Assembly (NCBI RefSeq): GCF_002243345.2
Contig: NZ_CP022655.2
Coordinates: 4,280,501 to 4,344,500, forward strand
Origin: Paenibacillus sp. RUD330
GTDB lineage: Bacteria; Bacillota; Bacilli; Paenibacillales; Paenibacillaceae
DNA length: 64,000 nucleotides
Reading direction: 5' to 3'
Of this stretch, positions 45,298 through 52,801 are shown one piece after another (positions within the stretch are counted from its first letter, which is position 1; the number at the start of each line of letters is the position of its first letter). The position numbers and the translations under genes were made by a program. The notes beneath the pieces are model-generated. The model saw only the letters and a list, made by a program, of their open reading frames with translations. It searched no databases and was not told where the DNA came from.

Positions 45298-46248
45298 CTA
45301 CCACAGGCTGTTGCCGGATCGGCGCGCCAGCAGATTGGCTATGGTGAGCAGCGAGACGCTGACGACGGCCTTGAACAGTCCGACGGCGGTCGCATAGGAG
45401 AAGCGCTGCGATTCGATGCCCATCCTGTATACATAGGTTTCCAGCACATCCGCCACCGGCCTCAGCACCGGGTCGCTGCCAATCAGGAGGATGTCCTCGA
45501 AGCCGGCCGTAAGCAGGTTGCCGACGGCAAGGATGAAGAAGATGATGATGACCGGCATGATCGTCGGAAGCGTGACGACGAACATCTGCTTGAACCGGCT
45601 CGCGCCGTCCATGGAGGCGGCTTCGTACAGGCTCGGGTCCACTCCGGCGATCGCCGCCAAATAGACGATGGAGCCGAAGCCGATTTCCTTCCAGACATTG
45701 GCCGAAATGAGGATGCTCCAGAAATGCTCCGGCATGTTGAGCCATCCGACCGGCTCGTCGATCAGATTGACCGACTGGAGAAGCATGTTGAGGCTTCCGT
45801 TCTCCGTCGAAAGAATGGACATGGCCAGTCCCGAAACGATGACCCAGGATAGGAAATGGGGCAGGTAGCTGATCGTCTGCACGATCCGCTTGAAGTAGCG
45901 GCTGCGGACCTCATTGAGCATGAGCGCGAGCAGAATCGGCGCCGGGAAGCAGATGAACAGCTTCAGAAAGCTGATGACGAGCGTATTGCGCATCACCCTG
46001 CCGAATACGGGGTCGTTGAAGAAACGCTCGAAGTGCTTGAAGCCGACCCAGGGACTTCCCGATATGCCCTTGAAGATGTTGTAGTCCTGGAACGCGGTTA
46101 TGGTTCCGTACATCGGAAGATAGAAGAAGATGACAATGAGGATAAAGGCCGGTATGACCATCAATTGCAGGTCCCACTGGCGCAGAAAGCGAATGATCGC
46201 GGGCCGCTCTTTGCGGCGTTGGTGCAGGTCGACTTCCAGTTGTGCCAT
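45298..46248 (-). CDS. Carbohydrate ABC transporter permease, LplB-like, 316 aa
   Basis: Six spans. Cytoplasmic start, then QLMVIPAFILIVIFFYLPMYG, FQDYNIFKGISGSPWVG (typical LplB/YteP extracellular stretch) and the EAA loop YEAASMDGASRFKQMFVVTLP. AGGGGGG lies seven bases before the ATG used. First gene of the operon; no ATPase gene is present, so a shared MsmX-type ATPase encoded elsewhere is likely needed. Confidence 0.92.
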   Translation of the reverse strand: MAQLEVDLHQRRKERPAIIRFLRQWDLQLMVIPAFILIVIFFYLPMYGTITAFQDYNIFKGISGSPWVGFKHFERFFNDPVFGRVMRNTLVISFLKLFICFPAPILLALMLNEVRSRYFKRIVQTISYLPHFLSWVIVSGLAMSILSTENGSLNMLLQSVNLIDEPVGWLNMPEHFWSILISANVWKEIGFGSIVYLAAIAGVDPSLYEAASMDGASRFKQMFVVTLPTIMPVIIIFFILAVGNLLTAGFEDILLIGSDPVLRPVADVLETYVYRMGIESQRFSYATAVGLFKAVVSVSLLTIANLLARRSGNSLW

Positions 46249-46563
46249 GTTGTTCCCCCCTGCGTCCATTGTACGTTCGGGATGGAAGCCTTTTCTATGG
46301 GTTGATTCAACGAAATATGATAGAAATCAATGAAATGTTATTTTACATCACATAATTGACCGAAATATTCACGTTTTAGAATTCCTTCTAGAAATGTATG
46401 CGCTATCCAATAAAAGTGGTTCCGTTTTCATCTGACATGGCTACCTTCCTTTCTGTCGAAAAGGGAAGTAACCTCACATTCCTTCCGCAAGGGAAGATCG
46501 GATTACCGCGACGAATGCCGTTTCGGCTCCTCCTCCATCGGCATAAGCTTAAGGAGAGGTGGG
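46249..46563. other. Intergenic region between divergent units
   Basis: About 315 bases between the sugar transporter operon (minus) and the DUF4183 genes (plus). It is AT-rich near 46310-46400 and contains the CRE-like element listed separately. No coding frame with a ribosome site was seen other than those listed. Confidence 0.45.
46364..46408. promoter_or_regulatory. CRE-like element upstream of sugar ABC operon
   Basis: AATATTC (46364), ACGTTTT (46371) and GAAATGTATGCGCTATC (46391). The last part matches the catabolite-responsive element at 12 of 14 positions (46395-46408). The same blocks recur at 26944-26989. Catabolite control of a sugar importer would be expected. Confidence 0.45.
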
Positions 46564-47466
46564 ATGGCTATGCGAACCGGCAAGCGAGGAGGAAAAAAGG
46601 ACTGCAATGCCTCCAGGCAGGCAAAAAGGAAAAGCGTCCGCAAACCGCGGCCCGCTTCTCCAAGCTGCATTCTGAAGGTCAGCAGGATCTATTTCTACGG
46701 CTTGTCCGACGGCGTCTGCAGAGACTTCGGCCCGGCCCGCGGAGGGTCAGGCCGCATTCCCGCCCCCAGCCAGGTCAGCTGGTACAACCTCTATGTCAAC
46801 CAGTCCATCCAGCCGCCATGCTTGTACCGGATCGGGCCCAACAGCCTGCATCTGCTCAGCCGGGATGTTCCTCCCCGAGGAGCCCCTGTCCTTCTGGAGA
46901 GCGTGAGCCTCCTGCTGTCCCGGAAGCCGCGCAAAAGAAGGCGCCGGACAAAGATCCGCCACGAGCAAATGCCTGTTGCCTTGAAGACAAGTCGCTCATA
47001 CGCTATCACATCTCAATGGAAAGGAGATGAAGGCGATATGCCTCCGTCCTTGATCAAAGCCTTTTTTGCCGCAAGCAGCGTTGTGAGCGGCACCGTGGAT
47101 ACGGTCACGTCGACCAATGTCGTCGACGCGGCTACCCGGTTCAATGCCGCCGTCACCGCGCCGATGATCGATGCGGGAGCCGGAACGACGACGATTCCCG
47201 CGACGAGCTTCCTTGACGACGGCGGGAATCCCGTCCCCGCGGGAAGCTTGCCTGCCATCGCCCCCGGCGGCTCCTTCGACGTATACGTCAACGGCATCCT
47301 GCAGCAAAGCGAGCTGTCCACGCCAAGCCCGACCGGCCTTGTCCTGGCGACAGCCGATATCCTCCCCGGCACCCCCGTCAACCTGGCCATCCACAATTAC
47401 GGCGGAACGACCTCCACCAGCACCTCCACCCCCACGCTGACGGTCACGACGACAATCAACTCCTGA
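46564..47466 (+). CDS. DUF4183 protein reading in frame into a second DUF4183 gene, 300 aa
   Basis: The first ~110 residues are a DUF4183 unit: a basic Lys/Arg-rich head, ILKVSRIYFYGLSDGV, then SQVSWYNLYVNQSIQPPCLYRIGPN and LLSRDVPPRGAPVLLESVSL. DUF4183 proteins occur on Bacillus and Paenibacillus spore or cell surfaces; function unknown. After an Arg-rich stretch the frame continues without a stop into a second DUF4183 unit that has its own start at 47038. AAGGAGAGG lies seven bases before the ATG. Either one fused protein, or a gene whose stop was lost by a small shift around 46910-46930. Confidence 0.6.
   Translation: MAMRTGKRGGKKDCNASRQAKRKSVRKPRPASPSCILKVSRIYFYGLSDGVCRDFGPARGGSGRIPAPSQVSWYNLYVNQSIQPPCLYRIGPNSLHLLSRDVPPRGAPVLLESVSLLLSRKPRKRRRRTKIRHEQMPVALKTSRSYAITSQWKGDEGDMPPSLIKAFFAASSVVSGTVDTVTSTNVVDAATRFNAAVTAPMIDAGAGTTTIPATSFLDDGGNPVPAGSLPAIAPGGSFDVYVNGILQQSELSTPSPTGLVLATADILPGTPVNLAIHNYGGTTSTSTSTPTLTVTTTINS
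47038..47466 (+). CDS. DUF4183 protein with internal start, 142 aa
   Basis: Begins MPPSLIKAFFAAS, the normal N-terminus of stand-alone DUF4183 proteins. GTTTIPATSFLDDGGNPVP, FDVYVNGILQQSELS and ATADILPGTPVNLAI follow, with a Thr/Ser tail. AAAGGAG is upstream but 12 bases from the ATG, and AAGG is closer. It may be made alone or as the C-terminal half of the longer frame starting at 46564. Confidence 0.65.
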   Translation: MPPSLIKAFFAASSVVSGTVDTVTSTNVVDAATRFNAAVTAPMIDAGAGTTTIPATSFLDDGGNPVPAGSLPAIAPGGSFDVYVNGILQQSELSTPSPTGLVLATADILPGTPVNLAIHNYGGTTSTSTSTPTLTVTTTINS

Positions 47467-47562
47467 TCGCTGCGCGCAAAAAAATCAAGCTTGACCTCCC
47501 TTCCAGCACGCGACGTCCATTGCACGGGCCGCACTGGCGGCGGACCGCCCTCACCGGCATGG

Positions 47563-47601
47563 AAAAGGGGTGCCCCTCGAAATCCGGGCACCCCTTGTCT
47601 T
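47563..47601 (+). terminator. Terminator after DUF4183 genes
   Basis: AAGGGGTGCCC and GGGCACCCCTT arms (11 pairs), ten-base loop, followed by a modest T-rich tail. Confidence 0.75.
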
Positions 47602-47627
47602 AAGTCTGGACCGTTGCTTTTGAACGC

Positions 47628-47653
47628 AAAAAAGCCTTCCGCGAACGGAAGGC
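47628..47653 (-). terminator. Terminator after tRNA-Leu
   Basis: GCCTTCCG and CGGAAGGC arms with a four-base loop, then TTTTTT on the minus strand, ending the Glu-Lys-Leu tRNA transcript. Confidence 0.9.
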
Positions 47654-47666
47654 GTCGTCATCGATA

Positions 47667-47752
47667 TGGTGCGGTAGAGAGGACTCGAACCTCCACGGGC
47701 GTACGCCCACTACCCCCTCAAGATAGCGTGTCTGCCATTCCACCACTACCGC
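47667..47752 (-). tRNA. tRNA-Leu (anticodon GAG)
   Basis: 86 bases with CCA encoded. Acceptor GCGGTAG/CTACCGC. Anticodon arm CTATC/GGTAG with loop TTGAGGG, anticodon GAG. Long variable arm as expected for Leu. GGTTCGAGTCC T-loop. Confidence 0.97.
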
Positions 47753-47779
47753 ACGTATAGGGGAAAACCTAGGAAAAAA

Positions 47780-47855
47780 TGGTGAGCCATGAAGGACTCG
47801 AACCTTCGACACCCTGATTAAAAGTCAGGTGCTCTACCAACTGAGCTAATGGCTC
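47780..47855 (-). tRNA. tRNA-Lys (anticodon TTT)
   Basis: 76 bases including CCA. Acceptor GAGCCAT/ATGGCTC. Anticodon arm CTGAC/ATCAG region with loop carrying TTT. T-loop GGTTCGAGTCC. Confidence 0.97.
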
Positions 47856-47860
47856 GAATA

Positions 47861-47935
47861 TGGTGACCCGTAGGGGATTCGAACCCCTGTTACCTCCGTG
47901 AAAGGGAGGTGTCTTAACCCCTTGACCAACGGGCC
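47861..47935 (-). tRNA. tRNA-Glu (anticodon TTC)
   Basis: 75 bases including CCA. Acceptor GGCCCGT/ACGGGTC. Anticodon arm CCTCC/GGAGG with loop CTTTCAC, anticodon TTC. Confidence 0.97.
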
Positions 47936-48078
47936 TTGCAGCTTGTCCTTCAAGGAAGAACTTTTCAAACAACATGAATGAATATATCATACGAGACGAT
48001 TCCGTGCAAGCCCTTTTTCAAAAAAAGTTTTGATCCGGAAAGACGGAAAATTCGCCGGCCGGCTGCCCCCGCTTCAAA

Positions 48079-48101
48079 CAAAAAAAGACCGGATACGGTC
48101 T
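48079..48101 (-). terminator. Terminator inside the tRNA cluster
   Basis: AGACCG and CGGTCT arms with a four-base loop, then a run of seven T on the minus strand, after tRNA-Ser. It splits the cluster into Asn-Ser and Glu-Lys-Leu transcripts. Confidence 0.88.
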
Positions 48102-48117
48102 ATTCTGTCAAGAAGAA

Positions 48118-48208
48118 TGGCGGAGAGAGAGGGATTCGAACCCTCGCACCACTTACGCAGTCTAACCCCTTAGCAGAGGGTCCCCTTGAGCCACTTGGGT
48201 ATCTCTCC
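48118..48208 (-). tRNA. tRNA-Ser (anticodon GCT)
   Basis: 91 bases including CCA. Acceptor GGAGAGA/TCTCTCC. Anticodon GCT in a CCCT/AGGGG arm. Long variable arm typical of Ser. Confidence 0.97.
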
Positions 48209-48211
48209 GAA

Positions 48212-48287
48212 TGGCTCCCCGAACAGGACTCGAACCTGTGACAACTCGATTAACAGTCGAGTGCTCTACCAACTGAGCTATCAGGGA
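48212..48287 (-). tRNA. tRNA-Asn (anticodon GTT)
   Basis: 76 bases including CCA. Acceptor TCCCTGA/TCGGGGA (one G-T pair). Anticodon arm CTCGA/TCGAG with loop CTGTTAA. Confidence 0.97.
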
Positions 48288-48320
48288 ACAATGAAATAAA
48301 CGGTAACAAAATCTAATTTA

Positions 48321-48800
48321 TCATGCCTCGCTGGCGCTGTCAAGCGCTGTCAAAACAAGCTTTCCCCTGCACTTTCCGCATCGGTAGCGGGCCGGATCCA
48401 CCTTGCGCTTGCGCTTGTATTCCATGCGGCAGCCGGTGCAGACGAGCTTGTAGCGGAACGGAAGGGGCTTGCGCTGCTCCCTGCCCGGCAGCGGACGGCA
48501 ATGCCTGGATCCGCCCGAACGAGCGAGCCATTCCTTGAAATCCGCATCCCGATGCCGGTATCCCATCCCGAGCAGATGCAAATGATAATGGCAAAGCTCA
48601 TGCCGGATAATCTTCTCGGTTTCCGCGGGGCCGAAGATCTCCAGCTGCTTCGCGCTGATGTCGATGTTATGCGACTTCAGGAAGTAGCGGCCGCCCGTCG
48701 AGGTCAGCCTTCTGTTGAACGTCGCGCGGTGCCGGAACGGAATTCCGAACGCCTCCAGCGATACCCACTCCACCCATGCCTGCAGCTCCTTATCCTCCAT
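48321..48800 (-). CDS. SprT-like zinc metalloprotein, 159 aa
   Basis: SprT/YdcK family. Zinc-binding HELCHYHLH near residue 68 and KSHNIDISAKQLEIFG are typical. A C-terminal zinc ribbon has two CxxC pairs (CTGC and CGKC). Family members resemble SPRTN proteases; the bacterial role is unknown. The chosen ATG aligns with the start of B. subtilis YdcK; a GTG immediately before and one 13 codons upstream are alternatives. It sits near cmpA and tex, the same set found together in Bacillus. Confidence 0.9.
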   Translation of the reverse strand: MEDKELQAWVEWVSLEAFGIPFRHRATFNRRLTSTGGRYFLKSHNIDISAKQLEIFGPAETEKIIRHELCHYHLHLLGMGYRHRDADFKEWLARSGGSRHCRPLPGREQRKPLPFRYKLVCTGCRMEYKRKRKVDPARYRCGKCRGKLVLTALDSASEA

Positions 48801-48904
48801 CACCTCTGGACATCCCTCCCTCTTGAATTGTAAAGCCACCTTGGGCTACACTGTCAAGTAGATTGCCGCCCTCCGCGGGCGGGAGAGGAGCAAGAACCCA
48901 AGCC

Positions 48905-49258
48905 ATGCCTACCATGAAATATGTGTTGTTCCGGCAGGGAGAGCAGCTCTCCATCGTCGAGATGCCCGCAACCCACGCCTACCAGCTGTCCGCCCTCAAC
49001 CTCCGCCTCCACAAGGAGCTGGACAAGCTTACGGCCGCCAACGTTCCCAGCCTGCCGCATTGCATCGCCGAATTTTCCGAGCTCGAGCTGCATGACGGCT
49101 CGGTGCCGGTCCAGTCCGGCATCGACTATCTCAACGAGCTTGTGGAGAGCTTCCGCACCATCGAGGAGAAGGCCTATCCGATCAAGTCCTTGCGGACGGA
49201 GATGGTTGCGCTGCAAGCCCAGCTCGAGCAGTGGTACGAGGAAGAGTACGAGGACTAG
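48905..49258 (+). CDS. Conserved hypothetical protein, 117 aa
   Basis: Soluble and acidic, mostly helical after an N-terminal strand pair (KYVLFRQGEQLSIVEMP). The end is very acidic and aromatic (WYEEEYED). The first ATG of the frame after GAGAGGAG is used; the spacing is long (14 bases), and a second ATG three codons on is possible. No known family recognised. It is divergent from sprT and just upstream of cmpA. Confidence 0.7.
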   Translation: MPTMKYVLFRQGEQLSIVEMPATHAYQLSALNLRLHKELDKLTAANVPSLPHCIAEFSELELHDGSVPVQSGIDYLNELVESFRTIEEKAYPIKSLRTEMVALQAQLEQWYEEEYED

Positions 49259-49373
49259 GACGGAACGCTGCGGCGGATGACGCCGCCGGCTCGTCGGCAA
49301 GCTGGACCTGCACGCTCCGTCCGTCCCCCCCATATGCTATACGAACCATTCCTGGCAGAGGGGGGAAAATGCG

Positions 49374-49508
49374 ATGCCGCAATGGCTGAGCAGCCAACTG
49401 ATGCGCGCGTTCCAGCAAAAGGACCTCCGGCAGATCCGGCTCCTGAACGACTGCTGGTTCATTTATCGCACCAAAGAGCCGCGCGACGATTCCGCCACGA
49501 CCGTCTGA
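49374..49508 (+). CDS. cmpA: Cortex morphogenetic protein CmpA, 44 aa
   Basis: A 44-residue protein beginning MPQWLSSQLMRAF with QIRLLNDCWFIYR. It matches the known B. subtilis CmpA pattern (MPNWL, short basic helix, QIKLLNQCWYFYR). In B. subtilis CmpA is made in the mother cell and delays cortex assembly by adapting SpoIVA for ClpXP degradation. GGGGGG lies before the ATG. It is followed by its own terminator and lies between sprT and tex, as in Bacillus. Easily missed because of length. Confidence 0.9.
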   Translation: MPQWLSSQLMRAFQQKDLRQIRLLNDCWFIYRTKEPRDDSATTV

Positions 49509-49513
49509 TTCCC

Positions 49514-49563
49514 AGGCTTCCCTTCTGCCCGTCCGGCAGGAGGGAAGCCTCTTTGTCTTTCCC
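49514..49563 (+). terminator. Terminator of cmpA
   Basis: AGGCTTCCCT and AGGGAAGCCT arms around a 17-base loop containing a second small stem, followed by a T-rich tail. Confidence 0.8.
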
Positions 49564-49789
49564 TAGTCTGGAGGCCTGCTGCCAAGCCGATGGAAGCCGG
49601 AGCGGAGTTTCACGCTGCCGGCGCCCCATCAATGGAACCGTTCCATCACCGCCATGGACAAATAGCCGAACAAGGGACCCGCAGCCCGCAGGACATCTTG
49701 TTCGGCTTGGCCGGCTTCACGGACGGCAGCCGGGCTGCCGCCGATGCAGCTCCATGCGGCAACGGGACCAGGCCCGCCCAGCCGGACGA

Positions 49790-52048
49790 TTATCCCGGAG
49801 AGCGCATCGTGAGGCCGACACGGCCTTTTTTCAAGTCCACGTTCAGCACCCATACCGTCACGACATCGCCGACCGCCACGACATCCATCGGATGCTTGAC
49901 GAAGCGGTCGCTCATCTGGGAGATGTGGACAAGGCCGTCGTTCTTGATGCCGATGTCCACGAAGGCGCCGAAGTCGATGACGTTGCGCACCGTCCCCTGG
50001 AGCTCCATGCCGGCCTGCAGGTCCTCGATCGCGAGCACGTCCTTGGAGAAGACGGGCGCAGGCAGCTCCTCGCGTGGATCCCTTCCCGGACGCATCAGGC
50101 TGTCGATGATATCCTTCAGGGTCGGCTCGCCAACGCCGAGACGTCCGGCGAGCGAGGAAGCATCCGCCGCCGAGAGCCGCTCCCGCGCACGGTCCGTTCC
50201 GATGGCGTCCATGCTGATTCCGAGCTCCCGGAACAGTCCGGAGACGACGGAATAGGATTCGGGATGGATCGGGGTCCGGTCGAGCGGGTTGGCCGCTTCG
50301 GGAATGCGGATGAAGCCGATGCACTGCTCATACGTCTTGGCGCCCAGACGGGGCACCTTCTTGAGCTCTGCGCGCGATTCGAACCTGCCGGTCTCCTCGC
50401 GATGCTTCACGATGTTCTTGGCGGTCGTCGCATTGATTCCAGCCACATAAGACAAGAGAGATGCCGAAGCGGTATTGGCGTCCACTCCGACATGGTTGAC
50501 GGCCGATTCCACGACGCCGCCGAGCGTCTCCCCGAGCCGTTTCTGGCTGACGTCATGCTGGTACTGGCCGACGCCGATCGCCTTCGGCTCGATCTTGACG
50601 AGCTCGGCCAGAGGATCCTGCAGGCGGCGGGCGATGGAGACCGCGCTGCGCTCCGCCACGTCAAGCGATGGAAACTCCTCCGCGGCAAGCTTGGAAGCCG
50701 AATAGACGCTTGCGCCGGCCTCGCTGACAATGATGTATTGGAGCGCCTCCGCGCCCTTCTTGCCTGCCGCGGCCCGGTTTTTGATGAGGCCGGCGATGAA
50801 GCTCTCGGTCTCTCTCGAGGCGGTGCCGTTGCCGATGACGATGAGAGTGACGCCGTATTTGTCGATCAGTCCGCCGATGATCCGTTCCGCATCCGCGACC
50901 TTGTTGTTCGGAGGAGTCGGGTAGGTGACGGCGACTTCAAGCAGCTTGCCGGTCTCGTCCACGACGGCCAGCTTGCAGCCGGTCCGATAGGCCGGATCGA
51001 CGCCGAGCACCACGTATCCGGGAACCGGCGGCTGGAGCAGCAGATTCCGCAAATTGGCGGAGAAGATGCCGATCGCATGCTCTTCCGCCTTGTCCGTCAG
51101 CTCCGACCGGACTTCCCGCTCGATGGAAGGAGCGATCAGGCGCTTGTAGGCGTCCTCGATGGCGGCGACGAGCGCCTCCTTGACGCCGGGCGAGGTGCCC
51201 TGGCGCAGCGTGTGCCGGATCATGTAGTCGTGGATCCGATCGGCCTGAACCTCCAGGCTGACGCGGAGCACTTCTTCCCTTTCCCCGCGGTTGATGGCCA
51301 GGACGCGATGCGGAGGAAGCTTGCGCAGCGGCTCCCGATAGTCGTAGTACATCTCGTAGACGGATTCCTCGCCGGCTTGCCGAACGACGGTGCGAAGCGC
51401 TCCCTGGTCCATCGTGAACTTGCGCACCCATGCCCGTGTCCTCGCCTCGTCGGCCATCTCCTCCGCAATGATGTCCTGAGCTCCAGCGAGGGCATCGGCA
51501 GGCGTCTCGACGCCTTTGTCCGGATGGACGCAAGCCTCGGCTTGCTTCAGCGGATCTCCCTGACGGGGCTGCGACAGCAGCCACCGGGCAAGCGGCTCGA
51601 GTCCTCGCTCGCGCGCGACGGAAGCGCGCGTCTTGCGCTTTTGCCGGTAAGGACGGTACAGATCCTCCACTTCCTGCAGCTTCATGGAGGCAAGCACGGC
51701 CTTCTCCAGCTCCGGTGTCAGCTTCCTCTGCTCGCCGATGAGCCGAAGGACTTCCCGCTTGCGTTCTTCCAGGCTGCGGCGGTAATTCAGCTTCTCCTCG
51801 ATGGAGCGCAGCTCGTTCTCGTCCAGCTCGCCGGTCATTTCCTTGCGGTAGCGGGCAATGAAAGGAATCGTGTTGCCTTCGTCGAGCAGCCCGACCGCCG
51901 CTTTCACCTTGCCGAGTGGAAGGCCGAGCTCCTGGGCGACGCCCTTCACGATGCGCTCCTGTTCGGCCGCCATCTCCTCCGGCGAAAGCGCAGCCCGCGC
52001 TTCCCCTTCTTGCCTTGCGTCCGTATCCGTGCCGATTCTATCCGCCAA
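49790..52048 (-). CDS. tex: Tex family RNA-binding protein, 752 aa
   Basis: Tex/YdcI-type protein. N-terminal HTH-like region, a YqgF/RNase-H-like domain (VLGVDPAYRTGCKLAVVDETG to about 450), a helix-hairpin-helix stretch (LSYVAGINATTAKNIVKHREETG) and a C-terminal S1 domain (GMELQGTVRNVIDFGAFVDIGIKNDGLVHISQMSDRFV). It binds nucleic acids and affects transcription and toxin expression in Gram-positives. The start is TTG with AAAGGCGG eight bases upstream. Minus strand, opposite cmpA. Confidence 0.95.
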   Translation of the reverse strand: MADRIGTDTDARQEGEARAALSPEEMAAEQERIVKGVAQELGLPLGKVKAAVGLLDEGNTIPFIARYRKEMTGELDENELRSIEEKLNYRRSLEERKREVLRLIGEQRKLTPELEKAVLASMKLQEVEDLYRPYRQKRKTRASVARERGLEPLARWLLSQPRQGDPLKQAEACVHPDKGVETPADALAGAQDIIAEEMADEARTRAWVRKFTMDQGALRTVVRQAGEESVYEMYYDYREPLRKLPPHRVLAINRGEREEVLRVSLEVQADRIHDYMIRHTLRQGTSPGVKEALVAAIEDAYKRLIAPSIEREVRSELTDKAEEHAIGIFSANLRNLLLQPPVPGYVVLGVDPAYRTGCKLAVVDETGKLLEVAVTYPTPPNNKVADAERIIGGLIDKYGVTLIVIGNGTASRETESFIAGLIKNRAAAGKKGAEALQYIIVSEAGASVYSASKLAAEEFPSLDVAERSAVSIARRLQDPLAELVKIEPKAIGVGQYQHDVSQKRLGETLGGVVESAVNHVGVDANTASASLLSYVAGINATTAKNIVKHREETGRFESRAELKKVPRLGAKTYEQCIGFIRIPEAANPLDRTPIHPESYSVVSGLFRELGISMDAIGTDRARERLSAADASSLAGRLGVGEPTLKDIIDSLMRPGRDPREELPAPVFSKDVLAIEDLQAGMELQGTVRNVIDFGAFVDIGIKNDGLVHISQMSDRFVKHPMDVVAVGDVVTVWVLNVDLKKGRVGLTMRSPG

Positions 52049-52101
52049 TCTGATTGCCGCCTTTCCATTGCTTGATAGGAATCAATAGCTGCCGAAGGAA
52101 A

Positions 52102-52137
52102 TAAAAACCGCCCCTGCCGCGGAAACAGCCGGGCGGA
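52102..52137 (-). terminator. Terminator after the metallo-hydrolase gene
   Basis: CCGCCC and GGGCGG arms, then TTTTTATTT on the minus strand. Confidence 0.8.
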
Positions 52138-52156
52138 AGGAAGCGGACAATCGCTC

Positions 52157-52801
52157 TCAGCCGATTCGTACATAAGGATTGTTCTGCATTTCATGCCCGA
52201 TTGTCGTCGCCTGCCCGTGGCCGTTGTGGACCTTGACCTGCGGATCGAGGCGATAGAGCTTGGACCGGATGGAGTTGTACAGGTCCGCCTCGCGCCCGCC
52301 GGGCAGATCCGTGCGCCCGATCGATTGCCGGAACAGCACGTCGCCGGAAAACAGGTCCGAGCCGTGCAGGAAGCTGACGCTTCCGGGGCTATGGCCCGGA
52401 GTGTGCAGGACGCGGAAGCGGAATCCCGCCAGCTCCAGCTTCATGCCCTCGTCGAGGGCGTATTCGGCCGGGTCGGTCACGAGCGGCGGCGTCATATGGC
52501 TCCATCGCAGGGATCCGTTCTTCGCGGGATCGGTCAGCCAATCCGCCTCCAGATCATGGATGTAGACCGGGCATCCGAATGCCTTGCGAACCTCGTCCAC
52601 GCCGCCCATATGGTCCAGATGGGCATGGGTCAGGAGGATCGCCTCCAGCTTGAAGCCTCCGCTGCGGATGCGCTCCACGAGGCGCTTCGGCTCCATGCCG
52701 GGATCGATGACGACCGCCTGGCCGCTCTCTTCGTTGATCAACAGATAACAGTTCGTCTGGATGGGGCCGAGCACGAACTTCTCGATCTTCATCGTGCCCA
52801 T
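52157..52801 (-). CDS. MBL-fold metallo-hydrolase (glyoxalase II-like), 214 aa
   Basis: Zinc-dependent hydrolase of the YqgX/GloB-like group. The metal motif THAHLDHMGG is near residue 60, later His ligands are in HTPGHSPGSVSF and the Asp ligand is in SGDVLF; NGHGQATTIGHE ends the site. It probably cleaves a thioester or similar. Its ATG overlaps the stop of the thioredoxin-like gene (TGATG), so the two are coupled, which suggests a shared role in thiol chemistry. Start M1 is used; M4 is also possible. Confidence 0.92.
   Translation of the reverse strand: MGTMKIEKFVLGPIQTNCYLLINEESGQAVVIDPGMEPKRLVERIRSGGFKLEAILLTHAHLDHMGGVDEVRKAFGCPVYIHDLEADWLTDPAKNGSLRWSHMTPPLVTDPAEYALDEGMKLELAGFRFRVLHTPGHSPGSVSFLHGSDLFSGDVLFRQSIGRTDLPGGREADLYNSIRSKLYRLDPQVKVHNGHGQATTIGHEMQNNPYVRIG

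Noticed and set aside
46398-47030. Plus-strand open frame of 210 codons overlapping the first DUF4183 unit
   Set aside because: The DUF4183 match is in the other frame. Only its last ~40 codons might be the shifted end of that gene, as noted under the DUF4183 finding.
49277-52075. 932-codon plus-strand open frame
   Set aside because: It runs antisense to tex and over cmpA in another frame; composition is that of a shadow and tex is unmistakable on the other strand.
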